From NCBI GenBank assembly GCA_023230175.1, contig JALNXV010000002.1:1-34334 (forward strand): a stretch of 34,334 bases of DNA, written 5' to 3'. The position numbers were made by a program, and so were the translations under genes. The notes under the pieces are model-generated. The model was not told the DNA's origin, made no database searches, and saw nothing but the letters and a program-made list of their open reading frames with translations. The DNA comes from Candidatus Cloacimonadota bacterium (GTDB lineage: Bacteria; Cloacimonadota; Cloacimonadia; Cloacimonadales; WRIO01). Below, in pieces: positions 25,177-33,973 of the stretch; within the stretch, counting starts at the first letter, position 1; every line of letters begins with the position of its first letter.

Positions 25177-25599
25177 ATGCTAAATAATGGAAACATTTTT
25201 TTAATTGAAGATGATATAATTGATGTAATGGTATTTGAAAAAGCCTTAAAAAAACTATCTATTACAAATAAGTTAACAATCTTTCATAATGGGATTGATT
25301 GCTTGAATTACATAAAAATCAATTCTATTTTACCTGAAATTATGTTTGTTGACCTAAATACTCCCAAGATGAACGGAATAGAATTTTTAATTGAAATGAA
25401 TAAAATTACTTTTGACACATTTTTCCCGGTCATTATAATATCAACCTCAGACGATAACAACGATATAAATAATGCCTATAAAAATCATATAAATGGATAT
25501 ATTACTAAATCTATTTCATTTGAAGAATTTACATCAACTCTATCCACTGTTTTAAATTATTGGGAAACAGTAAAATTACCATTAAGGAGTAATCTATGA
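25177..25599 (+). CDS. Single-domain response regulator, Rcp1-like
   Basis: A 140-residue lone receiver domain: acidic pair E11-D12-D13, phosphoacceptor D59 in MFVDLNTPKMNG, the ISTS switch (about 88-91) and K111 in YITKS. The long alpha helices and the loop after D59 resemble the Rcp1 type used by phytochrome kinases. No output domain is present, so it must act through a partner. The next gene overlaps by four bases (ATGA) and encodes a REC-PAS-HisKA protein, the natural partner. The ATG at 25177 is chosen over GTG at 25171, which lies inside the ribosome site. Confidence 0.9.
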   Translation: MLNNGNIFLIEDDIIDVMVFEKALKKLSITNKLTIFHNGIDCLNYIKINSILPEIMFVDLNTPKMNGIEFLIEMNKITFDTFFPVIIISTSDDNNDINNAYKNHINGYITKSISFEEFTSTLSTVLNYWETVKLPLRSNL

Positions 25600-26603
25600 T
25601 TAAAACTATCTTGTTTGTCGAAGACGATGAAGTCGATAGAATGTCTTTAGAACGAAATATAAAAAAAAGTAATAAATTTAACTTCTTTTCAGCTCCATCT
25701 GTATTTAAAGCTACTGAAATACTGAGTTCAAATCAAATAGATGTTATAGTAACAGATTATAACCTTGGGGATGGTGTAGGCATTGATTTTATTAAAAAAT
25801 ATCTAGATATCCCTGTTATAATAATTACAGGTACTAATGACATTGAATTAGCTGTAACAGCAATGAAAGAAGGTGCTTACGATTTCTTAGTCAAAGACTT
25901 TGACAGAACCTACTTAAAAATGATTGAATTGTCTTGTCAACAAGCTATTAAAAGAAAAAATCAAGAACTATTTTTATTAAAGATTACTCAAGCTGTCGAA
26001 CAAAGCCCCGGGCTTGTTTTAATTACCGATATTAACGGTGTTATAGAATATGCAAATCCAAAATTAACAGAATTAACGGGCTTTACTAAAGATGATTTGA
26101 TAGGAGCTTCAGTCAATATTTTTAAATCAGGATACCATACAAGTGATTTTTATCAAAAAATGTGGAAGACTATTATTTCCGGGCATAAGTGGACCGGAGA
26201 ATTATACAACAAAACAAAATTAGGTTCATTATATTGGGAATTTGCATCAATAGCTCCTATTAAAAATAAAGAAGGAAGAATAACTCACTTTGTCAAAGTA
26301 GCTGAAAATATTACTGAACTTAAAAAAGCTGAACAAGAAAAAATTAAAGCTGAAAAACTTCAAAGTGTTTTAGAAATGGCCGGAACTGTTTCGCATGAAC
26401 TAAATCAACCTCTCCAAATTATATTAGGCTACTCAGAATTACTTAAAGAAAAATTAGCTGAAAACGATAAGTTTAAAAAACAATTACAACATATCATTAA
26501 CAATATTAACAGAATTGTCGAGATTACTGAAAAAATAAAAAATATTACTGAATATAAAACCAAACACTATTTAGATAACACCAATATCATAGATATTCAT
26601 TAA
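25596..26603 (+). CDS. REC-PAS-HisKA protein lacking an ATPase domain
   Basis: A 335-residue signalling protein with an N-terminal receiver (1-125; D10/D11, D54 in VTDYNLG, K100), a PAS domain (about 131-245, VEQSPGLVLITDINGVIEYANPK), a short coiled linker and a HisKA dimerisation domain with the phospho-accepting H267 in VSHELNQPLQ. It then stops about 65 residues later, with no N, G1 or G2 box. There is no HATPase domain in the next gene either. It may be a phosphotransfer hub that relies on another kinase. The end ITEYKTKHYLDNTNIIDI looks like a natural terminus, not a frameshift, since no catalytic remnant is seen downstream. Confidence 0.87.
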   Translation: MIKTILFVEDDEVDRMSLERNIKKSNKFNFFSAPSVFKATEILSSNQIDVIVTDYNLGDGVGIDFIKKYLDIPVIIITGTNDIELAVTAMKEGAYDFLVKDFDRTYLKMIELSCQQAIKRKNQELFLLKITQAVEQSPGLVLITDINGVIEYANPKLTELTGFTKDDLIGASVNIFKSGYHTSDFYQKMWKTIISGHKWTGELYNKTKLGSLYWEFASIAPIKNKEGRITHFVKVAENITELKKAEQEKIKAEKLQSVLEMAGTVSHELNQPLQIILGYSELLKEKLAENDKFKKQLQHIINNINRIVEITEKIKNITEYKTKHYLDNTNIIDIH

Positions 26604-26617
26604 CCTAAGGAATTCAA

Positions 26618-27346
26618 ATGACAAAAAAAATAATAATATTTATAATCTTTGTACTTATCTTCTTTTCTCTTTCCGCTGCTAATATTCTTTTGATACATAA
26701 TCCACCTTACTCTCACAAAGAAAATGAAAACAATATTGTCAAATATTTTATTGAAGAAATATTTACTGAGCTTCAAATAGAAACTCATTATGAATATGTT
26801 TCATTAGAGGACGCAATGAAAAGAATAGACAATAATGATTTCTTTATTGCAACCCCTTATTTTAAACCTCGTAATATGTCTAACAAAATCCTTCTTTCTG
26901 ATACTTTATGCACTCTTAAACATGTTGCTTTCTATAACGAAAATATATATAACAAAATTAAAATCAATGAGCTAAACGACTTACAAACATATATAGTAGG
27001 ATCAAATGCATACTATAAATACGAACCTATGCTCAGAAAAGCTGGACTAACAGTGCATTATTCAAATAATAACATTGAAAGCCAACAAAAGCTTACTGAT
27101 CAACAAATAGACTTTGTTATTGAAGAAGAAATTAAAGGATTAATCTATTTAAATCAAACTACAGGTAAATATAAGAACAATATCAAATACCAATATTTAA
27201 ATTCGCTAAATGAAAATATCTTTCTATGTGCAGCTAAAGATAATGAAAAGTCTGTCAATCTAATTAATCAAATCAATTCTTTATTAAACAACAAAGATTT
27301 TATAGATAAATTAAAAGTTAAATATATAAATAATTTTTTAAAGTAA
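26618..27346 (+). CDS. Periplasmic binding protein-like (SBP_bac_3 type)
   Basis: A 242-residue protein with a signal peptide (MTKKIIIFIIFVLIFFSLSAA) and a mature part resembling family-3 amino-acid-type binding proteins: a first-lobe start NILLIHNPPYS, then FFIATPYFKPRNMSNKILLSDTL (the usual AGMSITPER.K.V.FS region), followed by VGSNAYYKYEPMLRKAGLTV and QQIDFVIEEE. No permease or ATPase gene is adjacent, so it may be a ligand sensor rather than a transporter part. It lies 14 bases after the HisKA gene with AAGGA before its ATG, and zero bases from the pyruvate kinase-like gene. Confidence 0.75.
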   Translation: MTKKIIIFIIFVLIFFSLSAANILLIHNPPYSHKENENNIVKYFIEEIFTELQIETHYEYVSLEDAMKRIDNNDFFIATPYFKPRNMSNKILLSDTLCTLKHVAFYNENIYNKIKINELNDLQTYIVGSNAYYKYEPMLRKAGLTVHYSNNNIESQQKLTDQQIDFVIEEEIKGLIYLNQTTGKYKNNIKYQYLNSLNENIFLCAAKDNEKSVNLINQINSLLNNKDFIDKLKVKYINNFLK

Positions 27347-28324
27347 ATGACTACTCAGATTATTGCTACTATTGGTAAAACATTTAATCATAAAAGTATT
27401 AATGCTATGTTTATAGCTGGTGCTAATATATTCAGATATAACTTTTCACATGGCAATCATAAAGATGCATTAAGACTAAAATCAATTTTAAATTATACTC
27501 AATTTAAAAACTGTAAACTCATAGGAGATATTGCAGGACCTGAAGTTAGACTTTATAATTATAATTCAAATATATGTATAAAAAAAAATAACACACTCAA
27601 AATATTTTCTAAAGAAACAATAACGGATGATATTAAAATAAATATATCTCTTAAAGATTTTTCTCCGATATCAAAACAAGTAATCCTTTCTGATGGGCTT
27701 ATAAATGCAGAAATAGTTGAATATAATAAAACTTCTTTTACTTTAAAATTTTTTAATCTATATCAAGTTAAATTAAAACCAAATGCTCATATTGCTTTCC
27801 CGGGTTCTGATTATCCGTTAGAATTTTTGAATGACAAAGATATCAATGATATCCGGTTCTGTCAATACAATCAATTTGATTATATAGCTCTTTCATTTGT
27901 AAAAAGTTCATCTGACATATTACGAGTTAAAGAATTACTTAATAATTCAAAAATTTCGCTTATAGCTAAATTTGAATTACCTCAATCAATCAAGAGTATT
28001 GATGAAATAATAAAAGTAGCTGATGCTTTCTTTATAGCAAGAGGAGATTTAGGAAATGAATGCGGTATGCTTAACATCCCTTATCTTCAAGATCTAATTA
28101 CTCAAAAATGTCATACTGCAGGCAAACCTGTCTTTCTTGCAACGCAGATACTTGAGTCAATGATTAAAAATCCAAATCCAACAAGGGCTGAATTGATTGA
28201 TATAGCTTATGCTATTAAAAACAAAATCTCTGCCTTAACTCTATCAGGAGAAACAAGTTATGGTAAATATCCAATTCAAGCTATTACCTTACTTAAAGAT
28301 ATGATTAATCAATATCAAACTTGA
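27347..28324 (+). CDS. Pyruvate kinase-like protein without C-terminal domain
   Basis: A 325-residue protein containing domains A and B of pyruvate kinase but ending where the roughly 130-residue allosteric C domain would start. Conserved active-site residues are present: R30, N32 and S34 in FRYNFSHG, D61, the K208-F-E210 pair (usually KIE), ARGDLG with D234, and T266 in ATQ. The DTKGPEIR motif reads DIAGPEVR, so its Thr and Lys are gone. The canonical enzyme transfers phosphate from phosphoenolpyruvate to ADP. It could be a minimal unregulated pyruvate kinase or a diverged relative. The ATG follows the previous stop directly, so it is in the signalling operon. Confidence 0.82.
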   Translation: MTTQIIATIGKTFNHKSINAMFIAGANIFRYNFSHGNHKDALRLKSILNYTQFKNCKLIGDIAGPEVRLYNYNSNICIKKNNTLKIFSKETITDDIKINISLKDFSPISKQVILSDGLINAEIVEYNKTSFTLKFFNLYQVKLKPNAHIAFPGSDYPLEFLNDKDINDIRFCQYNQFDYIALSFVKSSSDILRVKELLNNSKISLIAKFELPQSIKSIDEIIKVADAFFIARGDLGNECGMLNIPYLQDLITQKCHTAGKPVFLATQILESMIKNPNPTRAELIDIAYAIKNKISALTLSGETSYGKYPIQAITLLKDMINQYQT

Positions 28325-28416
28325 TTTTCTATTATAGATTAAAGTTATTCATAGTTAATGACGATATATATTATGGCATATTAAGTGCATTACATAGAGA
28401 AGAAAAAGGAGTTAAG

Positions 28417-28524
28417 ATGAAAAATTTTCCGAAACATACAAAAATAAATATCTTGCAAGTAAAAAAATTCCATACTCAAAGTAATAAATCATTGACTTTT
28501 TTTAAAAGAATAATTATTTTGTAA
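28417..28524 (+). CDS. Possible small basic protein (35 residues)
   Basis: A short frame starting at ATG 28417, five bases after AAGGAG (28406-28411), gives a lysine-rich peptide beginning MKNFPKHTK and ending FFKRIIIL. The good ribosome site is the only support; I recognise no family. It lies between the pyruvate kinase-like gene and flbD, and the flagellar promoter would lie inside it. Confidence 0.3.
   Translation: MKNFPKHTKINILQVKKFHTQSNKSLTFFKRIIIL
28492..28520 (+). promoter_or_regulatory. Weak candidate promoter of the flagellar operon
   Basis: TTGACT (28492-28497), a 17-base spacer and TATTTT (28515-28520, four of six consensus bases), just before the GGAGG of flbD. No sigma28 or sigma54 pattern was seen here. 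Confidence 0.3.
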
Positions 28525-28539
28525 AAAAATGGAGGTAGG

Positions 28540-28746
28540 ATGATAAGATTAACAAAGATAAATGACCAACAGTTTTATATCAACTGTGATTTAATGGAAT
28601 TTATAGAATCAACTCCTGATACAATTATAAGTTTAACAACAGGTAAAAAGGTTATAGTTAAAGAAACAGCAGACGAAGTAATCGATAAGATAATTGAATT
28701 TAAAAGTCGTGCTTTACGTAATTGGGAAATTATAAATAAAAAGTAA
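28540..28746 (+). CDS. flbD: Flagellar protein FlbD
   Basis: A 68-residue protein with the FlbD pattern: IRLTKINDQQFYINCDLMEFIESTPDT and LTTGKKVIVKETADEVIDKI. It is a small conserved protein encoded near motA in many flagellar operons, with no agreed biochemical role. GGAGG (28531-28535) lies four bases upstream. It is the first gene of the operon and ends nine bases before motA. Confidence 0.9.
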   Translation: MIRLTKINDQQFYINCDLMEFIESTPDTIISLTTGKKVIVKETADEVIDKIIEFKSRALRNWEIINKK

Positions 28747-28755
28747 GGATTATTT

Positions 28756-29517
28756 ATGGATATAGCAACATTTTTAGGGATAATTTTTGCTTTTGCACTT
28801 GTATTTGTCCCCTTAATATTAAAGGGAGATTTACCGACCTTTATAGATTATCCGTCTCTTATGATTACAATTGGCGGAGCAGTTTCTGCTACAATAGCAT
28901 CATTTACAATGAATGATATTATTGGTTCTTTTAAAGTAACAAAAAATGCTTTTTTTTCTAAGCCACAAGAACCCGGCAAAATTATTGACAGTATGGTTGA
29001 CCTTGGAGAAAAAGCTCGACGTGAAGGAATCCTTGCATTAGAAAGAGAAATGGCTAAAATTGATGATGATTTTTTAAAGAAATCTATTCAGCTTGCTGTT
29101 GATGGTAATGAACCTGAAGTAATAGAAAATGTTATGTCAACAGAAATTGATAACTTAGAAGAACGTCATAAAACAGGTAAATCAATTTTTGATACATTAG
29201 CAAATTTTGGCCCGGCTTTTGGTATGATTGGAACTCTTATAGGATTAATTCAAATGTTGAAATCGCTTGATGACCCATCAAATATCGGAGCCGGAATGGC
29301 GGTAGCACTTATAACTACATTTTATGGTTCGATGCTTGCTAATGCTGTAGCAACACCTATTGCTAACAAGTTAGGGGTACGTTCAAAAGAAGAAATAAAT
29401 ATTAAAAATATGATTTTATTTGGAGTTTTATCTATTCATTCGGGAGACAACCCAAGAGTTACTCGCGATAAATTAGAAACATTTATCTCTCCAAACTTGA
29501 GAAAAGGCAGTAGTTAG
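28756..29517 (+). CDS. motA: Flagellar stator protein MotA
   Basis: A 253-residue protein with four membrane helices (about 2-20, 32-52, 145-168, 178-200). The cytoplasmic loop has R89 and E97 (KARREGILALEREM), the pair that touches FliG. The prolines needed for torque are P153 (FGPAFGMIGTLIGL) and P201 (ATPIANKL). With MotB it forms the ion-driven stator. The last bases lie two bases from motB. Confidence 0.95.
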   Translation: MDIATFLGIIFAFALVFVPLILKGDLPTFIDYPSLMITIGGAVSATIASFTMNDIIGSFKVTKNAFFSKPQEPGKIIDSMVDLGEKARREGILALEREMAKIDDDFLKKSIQLAVDGNEPEVIENVMSTEIDNLEERHKTGKSIFDTLANFGPAFGMIGTLIGLIQMLKSLDDPSNIGAGMAVALITTFYGSMLANAVATPIANKLGVRSKEEINIKNMILFGVLSIHSGDNPRVTRDKLETFISPNLRKGSS

Positions 29518-29519
29518 TT

Positions 29520-30254
29520 ATGGCAAAGAAGAAGAAATGTCCTGAATGTCCTCCTGTAGGTGCTCCTGCATATATGAACACCTATGGTGATATGATGACA
29601 TTATTGGTTACATTTTTTGTTTTATTAATATCATATTCTACGATTGAACAAAAGAAATTCACTATGGCAATGACCTCACTTAGAGGAGCTTTAGGTATGA
29701 TGACTTCTTCACAAGGGGTAAGTCTTCCTGTCTCAAAAATGCCAATGTTTCAAATAGGAAAAGGTAAAATTGATCAAATTATTGAATCAATTGTTAAACA
29801 AATCAGAGAACAATTACAGAAAACCGGTATGCAAGATCAAATTAAGATGACACAATCAAAAGACCAAATTCATTTTAATATTAGTGCTCCATTACTATTT
29901 GAATCAGCTCAAGCAAACGTAAAACCTACAGCAGACAGCTTATTAGTTTTAATCTCTGAAATATTAAATACAGTTCCTTTTGAAATCAGAGTTGAAGGTC
30001 ATACAGACAATTTACCGATTAAAACTGTTGAATTCCCTTCTAATTGGGAATTATCCTTTGCTCGGGGAATAGCTCTAACCCGTAAACTTATTGATTTCGG
30101 AGTCAGCCCGGAAAGATTTCAAGTTATTGGCTATGGAGAATATAGACCTATAGCTGACAACGCTAATGAAAAAGGTAGAACTTTAAATAGAAGAGTTGAA
30201 ATTTTTGTAAATCTAAGAGAGGGAATCAGGCGTTCTTTAATGCCCGGAGAATAA
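29520..30254 (+). CDS. motB: Flagellar stator protein MotB
   Basis: A 244-residue protein with a basic Cys-containing N-terminus (KKKKCPECPP), one membrane helix carrying the ion-binding D24 (TYGDMMTLLVTFFVLL), a linker with the plug, and a C-terminal OmpA-like peptidoglycan-binding domain (about 130-235: VEGHTDN, LSFARG, GYGEYRP, NRRVEIFV). It anchors the stator to the cell wall. Whether H+ or Na+ is used cannot be told from these residues alone. The next start is one base after its stop. Confidence 0.95.
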   Translation: MAKKKKCPECPPVGAPAYMNTYGDMMTLLVTFFVLLISYSTIEQKKFTMAMTSLRGALGMMTSSQGVSLPVSKMPMFQIGKGKIDQIIESIVKQIREQLQKTGMQDQIKMTQSKDQIHFNISAPLLFESAQANVKPTADSLLVLISEILNTVPFEIRVEGHTDNLPIKTVEFPSNWELSFARGIALTRKLIDFGVSPERFQVIGYGEYRPIADNANEKGRTLNRRVEIFVNLREGIRRSLMPGE

Positions 30255-30255
30255 T

Positions 30256-30792
30256 ATGAATAACAAAGGTAAAATTAGTATCTTAATCATCGTAATTATT
30301 GTACTTGTCCAATTAATTATTGGAGCAACAATCTATTTTTTATTTTTAAGAGAAAAAACTGAACCGATTAAACTAAAAACTATCGAATCAGCAAATATTA
30401 CTAACCCTAAAACCCAAATCAACGATAACTCACTTGAAAATAATGATTCAAGCTTAACAAGTTTTGATGCTAAAGATTATATTAAAGATTATACAATCTT
30501 TGCAATTGGAGATTTGATTGTTAATCCTTTTGGAGCTGAATCTCGCTTTTTTATTGTATCTATATCATTTGAACATAAACAAGCTGACAAAAAACTTCCG
30601 GATGAGTTAACAAATAAAACTCCATTAATTAAAGATAAGCTTATTTATTATTTTTCAAGACTTTCAGTTGAAGAATTACAGAAGATAGATAATAGAGATA
30701 TTTTTAAAGAAGATATAATGAAAACTGTTAATAGTATGCTTACAACCGGTAGAATTACAAACGTCTTGTTTGAACAATATGTTATACAGTAG
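30256..30792 (+). CDS. fliL: Flagellar basal body-associated protein FliL
   Basis: A 178-residue protein with a cytoplasmic start, one membrane helix (about 7-31, ISILIIVIIVLVQLIIGATIYFLFL) and a periplasmic domain with the FliL ending (DIFKEDIMKTVNSMLTTGRITNVLFEQYVIQ). FliL rings surround and stabilise stator units. Position between motB and fliM is classical. Confidence 0.9.
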   Translation: MNNKGKISILIIVIIVLVQLIIGATIYFLFLREKTEPIKLKTIESANITNPKTQINDNSLENNDSSLTSFDAKDYIKDYTIFAIGDLIVNPFGAESRFFIVSISFEHKQADKKLPDELTNKTPLIKDKLIYYFSRLSVEELQKIDNRDIFKEDIMKTVNSMLTTGRITNVLFEQYVIQ

Positions 30793-30797
30793 GTGTT

Positions 30798-31784
30798 ATG
30801 AGTAAATTACTGTCACAAGAAGAAGTAGATGCCCTCTTATCGCAAGAGGCAGGTCCGGAATTTGGAGAAGATCTTTTACAAAAAGAAAAGGAAGCAAGAC
30901 TATATGATTTTCGTCATCCGGATAGGGTATCAAAAGAACAGCTTAAAATATTAAGAAACATTCATGATAACTTTGCTCGATTACTCTCTACATATCTTTC
31001 AAACGCTCTTAGGACTATGATTGATGTCAAGGTCCCAACAATAGAACAAGTGACATATTTAGAATTTACTATGTCTGCATCTGATTTTACTTATATGTAT
31101 ATATTTGATATAACAAATCTTGATGGTTCAGCTATCCTTGAAACAGATCCAAATTTATCTTTCTTTATTATTGACAGACTATTTGGTGGTAGCGGAAGTA
31201 TGATTAATAGAAATGAAGGTACTCCGACAATAATAGAGCGTTCAGTGATGAACAATGTTTCTGAAAGGATACTTGAATACCTAAAAGAAGCCTGGCAACA
31301 TATTGATGTTTTACAACCTAATATCCTAACTTTTGAAACAAATCCTCAATTAGTTACAATAGCTCCTGCATCAGAGACAATGATTGTTTTAAATTTCCCT
31401 GTTATTGCAAGAAATTTTGAGTTTTATATTCTTCTTTGTTTCCCTTATTTTATGCTTGAACCTATTTTAAAAAAGCTTATAAGTCAAAATTATATGACAA
31501 TGATGAAAAAAGAAACTAACGAAGAAGATGTAAAAAATCTTACTAAAACTATTGAAAATACAAACATTAATTTTAGTGTAGAATTAGGAAAGTTAGAAAT
31601 TGACGTTGAAGATTTTATTGAACTTGAAGAAGGTGAAATATTATTGTTAAACTCAAAAATCAAAAACCCACTTATTGCAAGAATACAAAATCATAAAAAG
31701 TTCCTTGTTTCTCCAGGCAAAAAAGGGAAACAAAGAGCTGTCAGAATAGAAAATATGATTGATGAAGAAGGAGATGTTTTATGA
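30798..31784 (+). CDS. fliM: Flagellar motor switch protein FliM
   Basis: A 328-residue C-ring protein. The N-terminal LSQEEVDALL is the CheY-P binding peptide. The middle domain (about 40-230, CheC-like) has YDFRHPDRVSKEQLKILRNIHDNFARLLSTYLS, and the C-terminal SpoA-like domain (about 250-320) packs with FliN. It controls rotation direction. The intact N-peptide means a CheY must exist elsewhere in the genome. A four-base overlap links it to fliN. Confidence 0.96.
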   Translation: MSKLLSQEEVDALLSQEAGPEFGEDLLQKEKEARLYDFRHPDRVSKEQLKILRNIHDNFARLLSTYLSNALRTMIDVKVPTIEQVTYLEFTMSASDFTYMYIFDITNLDGSAILETDPNLSFFIIDRLFGGSGSMINRNEGTPTIIERSVMNNVSERILEYLKEAWQHIDVLQPNILTFETNPQLVTIAPASETMIVLNFPVIARNFEFYILLCFPYFMLEPILKKLISQNYMTMMKKETNEEDVKNLTKTIENTNINFSVELGKLEIDVEDFIELEEGEILLLNSKIKNPLIARIQNHKKFLVSPGKKGKQRAVRIENMIDEEGDVL

Positions 31785-32740
31785 CCGGTATAAAAAGTTT
31801 AGATAAATTTTTAGAGTTTTTAAACTCAAATGCCGGAGGAGTATTAAGTACTATAACTAATCAACAAATATACTTTTCCACAAAAGAATTTACAGATTTT
31901 GACTTTAGCGTCATTGAGGAAAAAGCTCAATTACCATGTTTAATTATTACAGTTAGCTTTACCGGAGCTCAAGATTTTCAATTTCATTTAATTACTTCTA
32001 AAGCAACTGTAGCTTCTTTATCAGATTTAATGATGTTAGGCACCGGAGATGTAGAATATATCCCGGAAGAACATAATGATGCTATACAGGAAATGCTTAA
32101 TCAAGTAATGGGTTCTATTACCAGTGAACTTGATGCTGAAGGTATTGAAGCCTCAGGTGTTGTAACAGAAGTTGAACTAACAGATTTAGAAATACAAAAA
32201 GATTTTATGACTGATAGCAAAACCGTAGAATTAAATTTTGAACTCTTAGGTAATGAAGCTTCTTTTTTTATGATTATTGACCAAACTTCACTTGATACAA
32301 TAGATAACCTCTTTGATAGTGTTGATGATAATGAAACTAGCCAAGATAATGTCAATGTTACTAATAAAGAATCAGCTTCAAGCAATAAAAAACAAAAGCC
32401 TCAACAAGATCCGGTAAAGGTTTCAAGAGCATCTTTTGCAGAAATCGAAGAAGTACGTCCTTCAAGTGCCAAAAATGTTAATATTGATATTTTGCTTGAT
32501 ATCAGTTTACCCGTTACTGTCGAATTAGGTCATATTGAAATGAGAATCAAAGATGTATTAGATTTGGGGCAAGGGTCTGTCGTTGAACTTGATAAATTAG
32601 CCGGAGATTTAGTAGATTTAATGATTAATGGAAAGAAATTTGCTGTTGGTGAAGTAATGGTTGTTGATGATAATTATGCTGTAAGAATAGTAAATCTTAT
32701 ATCCAGAGATGAAAGAATTAGAACTTTAGGTCCACAATAA
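31781..32740 (+). CDS. fliN: FliN/FliY-type motor switch protein with CheC-like domain
   Basis: A 319-residue protein, much longer than simple FliN (about 100-140). Residues 1-190 form a CheC/CheX-like domain with one phosphatase-type motif, D100-AIQ-E104-ML-N107 (DxxxExxN), as in FliY. The second copy expected in full CheC is missing. After a Ser/Asn/Gln-rich linker (about 185-230), residues 237-310 are the SpoA domain (LLDISLPVTVELG, GQGSVVELDKLAGDLVDLMINGK). It may dephosphorylate CheY-P at the switch. Activity is inference. Confidence 0.92.
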   Translation: MTGIKSLDKFLEFLNSNAGGVLSTITNQQIYFSTKEFTDFDFSVIEEKAQLPCLIITVSFTGAQDFQFHLITSKATVASLSDLMMLGTGDVEYIPEEHNDAIQEMLNQVMGSITSELDAEGIEASGVVTEVELTDLEIQKDFMTDSKTVELNFELLGNEASFFMIIDQTSLDTIDNLFDSVDDNETSQDNVNVTNKESASSNKKQKPQQDPVKVSRASFAEIEEVRPSSAKNVNIDILLDISLPVTVELGHIEMRIKDVLDLGQGSVVELDKLAGDLVDLMINGKKFAVGEVMVVDDNYAVRIVNLISRDERIRTLGPQ

Positions 32741-33216
32741 TGTGGTATATATTTTTTCTTTTAAATAGAGCAATTCAAATAGATTCTAAATTCTTTGCTG
32801 ATTCTCTTAATCAAACTGAGAATATAATTACACAAACAAAATCAGGTTCTGCCCCAACATTTGGATTGATGATATTAATGCTTCTTGGAATGTTATTAAT
32901 TCTTTCGGGTGTATTGTATTTCTCTTTATATTTAATTAGAAAATTCAATAAAAAGCTTAAATATCCTAACGAAAATCTTTCTTTCAATCTTTATGATACC
33001 TTATATTTAGGTAATAAACAGGGTTTAAGCTTAATTATGTTTAATAACACTGCTTATATAATAGGATTTAGCAATAATATGATAAATTTAATTGATAAAA
33101 TAACTGACGAAGAGACAATACAATCTCTTAAACAACAAAAAATTACAAAGCAAGATTTTAAAAATGTATTTAAAAAAATTATAAATAAGGATACTCTAAA
33201 TGAATTTAAAAAATAA
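32740..33216 (+). CDS. fliO: Flagellar export apparatus protein FliO
   Basis: A 158-residue protein with one clear membrane helix (about 45-68, LMILMLLGMLLILSGVLYFSLYLI), a basic cytoplasmic stretch and the YLGNKQGLSLIMFNNTAYIIG strand typical of FliO. FliO helps FliP assemble in the export gate. The start overlaps the fliN stop (TAATG), and the end overlaps fliP by 17 bases. Confidence 0.85.
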   Translation: MWYIFFLLNRAIQIDSKFFADSLNQTENIITQTKSGSAPTFGLMILMLLGMLLILSGVLYFSLYLIRKFNKKLKYPNENLSFNLYDTLYLGNKQGLSLIMFNNTAYIIGFSNNMINLIDKITDEETIQSLKQQKITKQDFKNVFKKIINKDTLNEFKK

Positions 33217-33964
33217 AAGATTTTTTATAGCCTTTTTATTTATAGTTTTTTGCTTATTTCTTTCTCATTCAGACCTTAACGCTCAAGCAATACCAAGGAT
33301 AAGTATTGGAGTTGATCAAGCTACAAGCCCTGCTGAAGTCGCTAACAGTCTGCAAATATTATTCTTACTAACGATTCTCTCAATAGCACCCTCAATATTA
33401 ATATTAATGACAAGCTTTACACGTATAACAATTGTACTTTCTTTTGTCAGAAAAGCTTTAGGTACTCAACCTACCCCAAGCAATCAGATACTTGCTTCAA
33501 TTGCGTTATTTCTTACTTTTTTCATAATGGCTCCTATCTTTAAAGACATTAATGATCAGGCACTACAACCATATCTTCAAGGAACTCTTACTCATGAAGA
33601 ATTCTATAAAGAAGGCATAAAACCTTTGCGTGCTTTTATGTTAAAACAAACAAGAGATAAAGACCTTGCATTAATTTTAAATGCTTCACGTTTGCCCAAA
33701 CCAAATAATGCTGATGAAATAACACTACCTACTTTAGTATCAGCTTTTGCAATAAGTGAAATAAGAATTGCCTTTCAAATGGGATTCCTCATATACCTGC
33801 CTTTTTTAATGATAGATATGATAACCGCTAGTATTTTAATGTCAATGGGTATGATGATGTTACCTCCGGCTATGATATCTGCTCCGCTTAAAGTTCTTTT
33901 ATTTATTCTTGTTGATGGATGGTATTTAGTTGTTGAATCCTTAGTAAAAAGTTTTAAATTTTAA
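33200..33964 (+). CDS. fliP: Flagellar export gate protein FliP
   Basis: A 254-residue protein with a cleavable signal peptide (FFIAFLFIVFCLFLSHSDLNAQA) and four membrane helices. Family motifs include TSFTRITIVLSFVRKALGTQ, PSNQILASIALFLTFFIMAP and FLIYLPFLMIDMITASILMSMGMMMLPP. It forms the core of the type III export pore with FliQ and FliR. AAGGA (33187-33191) lies eight bases upstream, inside fliO. Confidence 0.96.
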   Translation: MNLKNKRFFIAFLFIVFCLFLSHSDLNAQAIPRISIGVDQATSPAEVANSLQILFLLTILSIAPSILILMTSFTRITIVLSFVRKALGTQPTPSNQILASIALFLTFFIMAPIFKDINDQALQPYLQGTLTHEEFYKEGIKPLRAFMLKQTRDKDLALILNASRLPKPNNADEITLPTLVSAFAISEIRIAFQMGFLIYLPFLMIDMITASILMSMGMMMLPPAMISAPLKVLLFILVDGWYLVVESLVKSFKF

Positions 33965-33973
33965 GAGTTTATT

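Noticed and set aside
26600..26788. Minus-strand gene over the binding-protein start
   Set aside because: It is a shadow of the + strand signal-peptide region with no ribosome site or recognisable family.
28321..28524. 67-residue gene starting with TTG at 28321
   Set aside because: The TTG overlaps the preceding stop with no ribosome site and unremarkable sequence; only the shorter ATG 28417 frame has support.
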